DNA from: Paraburkholderia sp. DHOC27
GTDB lineage: Bacteria > Pseudomonadota > Gammaproteobacteria > Burkholderiales > Burkholderiaceae
DNA: 64,000 nucleotides
Direction of reading: 5' to 3'
NCBI RefSeq assembly: GCF_003429005.1
Contig: NZ_QVQV01000001.1
Span: 124,001 to 188,000, forward strand
Of this stretch, positions 63,112-64,000 are shown piece after piece; within the stretch, counting starts at the first letter, position 1; every line of letters begins with the position of its first letter. The notes under the pieces are model-generated. The model was not told the origin of the DNA. It did not search any database and worked only from the letters and a program-made list of their open reading frames with translations. A program made the position numbers and the translations under genes.

Positions 63112-64000
63112 TTGCTCAGCCTAAGTGCCGACGCAGCACTCACCCATCCAGGGTCTCTGCTCGATCCGCACGGTCGCATCATCGCACCGTACGATCTGGA
63201 GCAACGTGACGCGCCCATTGGCGAGCACTTCGCACTCGCCGCTCAACCCGGCATCCTCAGCGCGGCGTTGCGTCCGTTCCGGCTCGACTACGCGTCGGTG
63301 CGAACGGTTCATGTGATCAATGGCATGGGCGTGACGCTTGGCGATTCCATCATTGGATTGACCGCTATCGCCGCGCTCAAGGCCGCTCATCCTCACCTGC
63401 ATTTCGTGGTGTATCGCCCCACCCTCGCGCCGGCCTATGTCGAAGCGCTATATGCGCTTGCCTCGGAGCGCTTCATCGAAATACGCCGCTTGCCCTGGCC
63501 GCTGAACGACATTCCACGCGACGAAGCGCGCATCGATATCGGCAATCATCTGTTCTGGCCGGATTTCATGACGGCACCGATGATCGACTTTTTTCTCGCG
63601 TCTCTGGGGGTCGACACAGCCACCATCGCCGATGCGCTCAAGGCCAACCGCTGGTTGCAATCCTTGCTGTTGCCGCAATTACCAGAGGCCTGGCGGGATC
63701 GTCCCTACGTGCTGTTTTGTCCAGACGCGAGCACGCCGGTTCGCAGCATTCCGCCGGCCGTGCGGGGCGCCCTCGTCACGCGCCTGTACGAACGCTTTGG
63801 TTTGCCGGTGCTGGGCTTCGGTGCGCTGGACCATCCTCACTATGAAGACGTAACGGCGCTCTCCGGCAACACTGCCGAGTTCCTTGCCTGGGTCAAACAT
63901 GCGCGCTACGTGCTGACGTCCGACACTGCCGCCGTGCACATCGCCGCCGGCTTCGATGTGCCCACCACCGCCTTCTTCACAACGGTCGCGCCCGAGCTGC
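63112..64000 (+). CDS. GT9-like glycosyltransferase, N-terminal part (partial at 3' end)
   Basis: The frame is open from after a TGA at 63019 and runs past the end of the window. It resembles an ADP-heptose:LPS heptosyltransferase-like protein: a first Rossmann part with VHVINGMGVTLGDSIIGLTAIAAL and FVVYRPTLAPAY, and a second with YVLFCPDAS, FLAWVKHARYVLTSDTAAVHIAAGFDVPTTAFF (sugar-nucleotide motif). There is no ATG at the beginning; the TTG at 63112 with GGAACGAACGAA before it is my best start. It may modify surface glycans. Confidence 0.8.
   Translation, partial: MLSLSADAALTHPGSLLDPHGRIIAPYDLEQRDAPIGEHFALAAQPGILSAALRPFRLDYASVRTVHVINGMGVTLGDSIIGLTAIAALKAAHPHLHFVVYRPTLAPAYVEALYALASERFIEIRRLPWPLNDIPRDEARIDIGNHLFWPDFMTAPMIDFFLASLGVDTATIADALKANRWLQSLLLPQLPEAWRDRPYVLFCPDASTPVRSIPPAVRGALVTRLYERFGLPVLGFGALDHPHYEDVTALSGNTAEFLAWVKHARYVLTSDTAAVHIAAGFDVPTTAFFTTVAPEL

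Noticed and set aside
1..64000. tRNA, rRNA, insertion sequence or prophage genes
   Set aside because: I saw no cloverleaf with a TTCGA arm, no rRNA sequence, no transposase or integrase motif, and no terminal inverted repeats flanking a gene block. A tRNA scan would be decisive for small RNA genes.

Overview
The window looks like chromosomal DNA of a Burkholderiaceae bacterium, most likely Paraburkholderia or a close relative. The evidence is high GC content, a Burkholderia-type trimeric porin, two DUF4148 secreted proteins, many lipoproteins, an mmsA/mmsB operon with its own MFS permease and LysR regulator, and many two-component systems. I found no rRNA, tRNA, CRISPR array, insertion sequence, integrase or phage gene. 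Most of the window is ordinary core or accessory chromosome.

Layout. 1-5.2 kb: the end of a glycosyltransferase, a HAF-repeat secreted protein, a PiT phosphate transporter and a porin. 5.2-9.3 kb: a PAP2 phosphatase remnant, a VOC protein, a two-lobed aspartyl protease with a PDZ domain, a lipoprotein, a methyltransferase and a small membrane protein. 9.4-14.8 kb: an aldo/keto reductase divergent from its LysR gene, a transglutaminase-like protein, a stand-alone condensation-type acyltransferase and a small lipoprotein. 14.8-19.1 kb: a GntR regulator, an AT-rich gap, an orphan response regulator that lacks its phospho-acceptor aspartate, WrbA, and a membrane-anchored protein with a TPR-like end. 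19.1-24.9 kb: a histidine kinase/response regulator pair divergent from msrB-dipZ-msrA, which reads as an envelope methionine-sulfoxide repair module. 24.9-33.1 kb: DUF779 and DUF1810 proteins, a lipoprotein, a PoxB-like ThDP enzyme, a three-PAS hybrid kinase, an unusual Nramp-family transporter and a CHAD protein. 33.6-41.9 kb: a DUF4148 protein, a diguanylate cyclase, a glyoxalase-like protein, a Tat-exported GMC dehydrogenase pair, a ribbon-helix-helix protein and a QseBC-like pair. 41.9-49.4 kb: a phytochelatin-synthase-like lipoprotein, a GNAT, an SDR, and the MFS-mmsA-mmsB operon with a divergent LysR gene. 49.4-54.2 kb: a 1,089-residue KfrA-like coiled-coil protein followed by an internally deleted GNAT and a DUF1697 gene, then a second DUF4148 protein. 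54.4-64 kb: acyl-CoA metabolism (a ligase broken by a nonsense codon, an SDR, an acyl-CoA dehydrogenase and an intact acyl-CoA synthetase), a leucine-rich-repeat/kinase fusion, and the start of a GT9-like glycosyltransferase.

The observations most worth following are these. The MsrA and MsrB of the repair operon both lack a resolving cysteine and share an operon with a DipZ-type reductant, next to a divergent two-component system. The orphan response regulator has Asn in place of the phosphorylated Asp. An in-frame TAG removes the catalytic-lysine tail of an acyl-CoA ligase. A giant KfrA-like protein is encoded away from any visible plasmid genes. A phytochelatin-synthase-like lipoprotein keeps its Cys-His-Asp triad. 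A histidine-rich segment precedes a Tat signal in the small subunit of a GMC dehydrogenase. No single locus is clearly a wholly new defence or mobile system.
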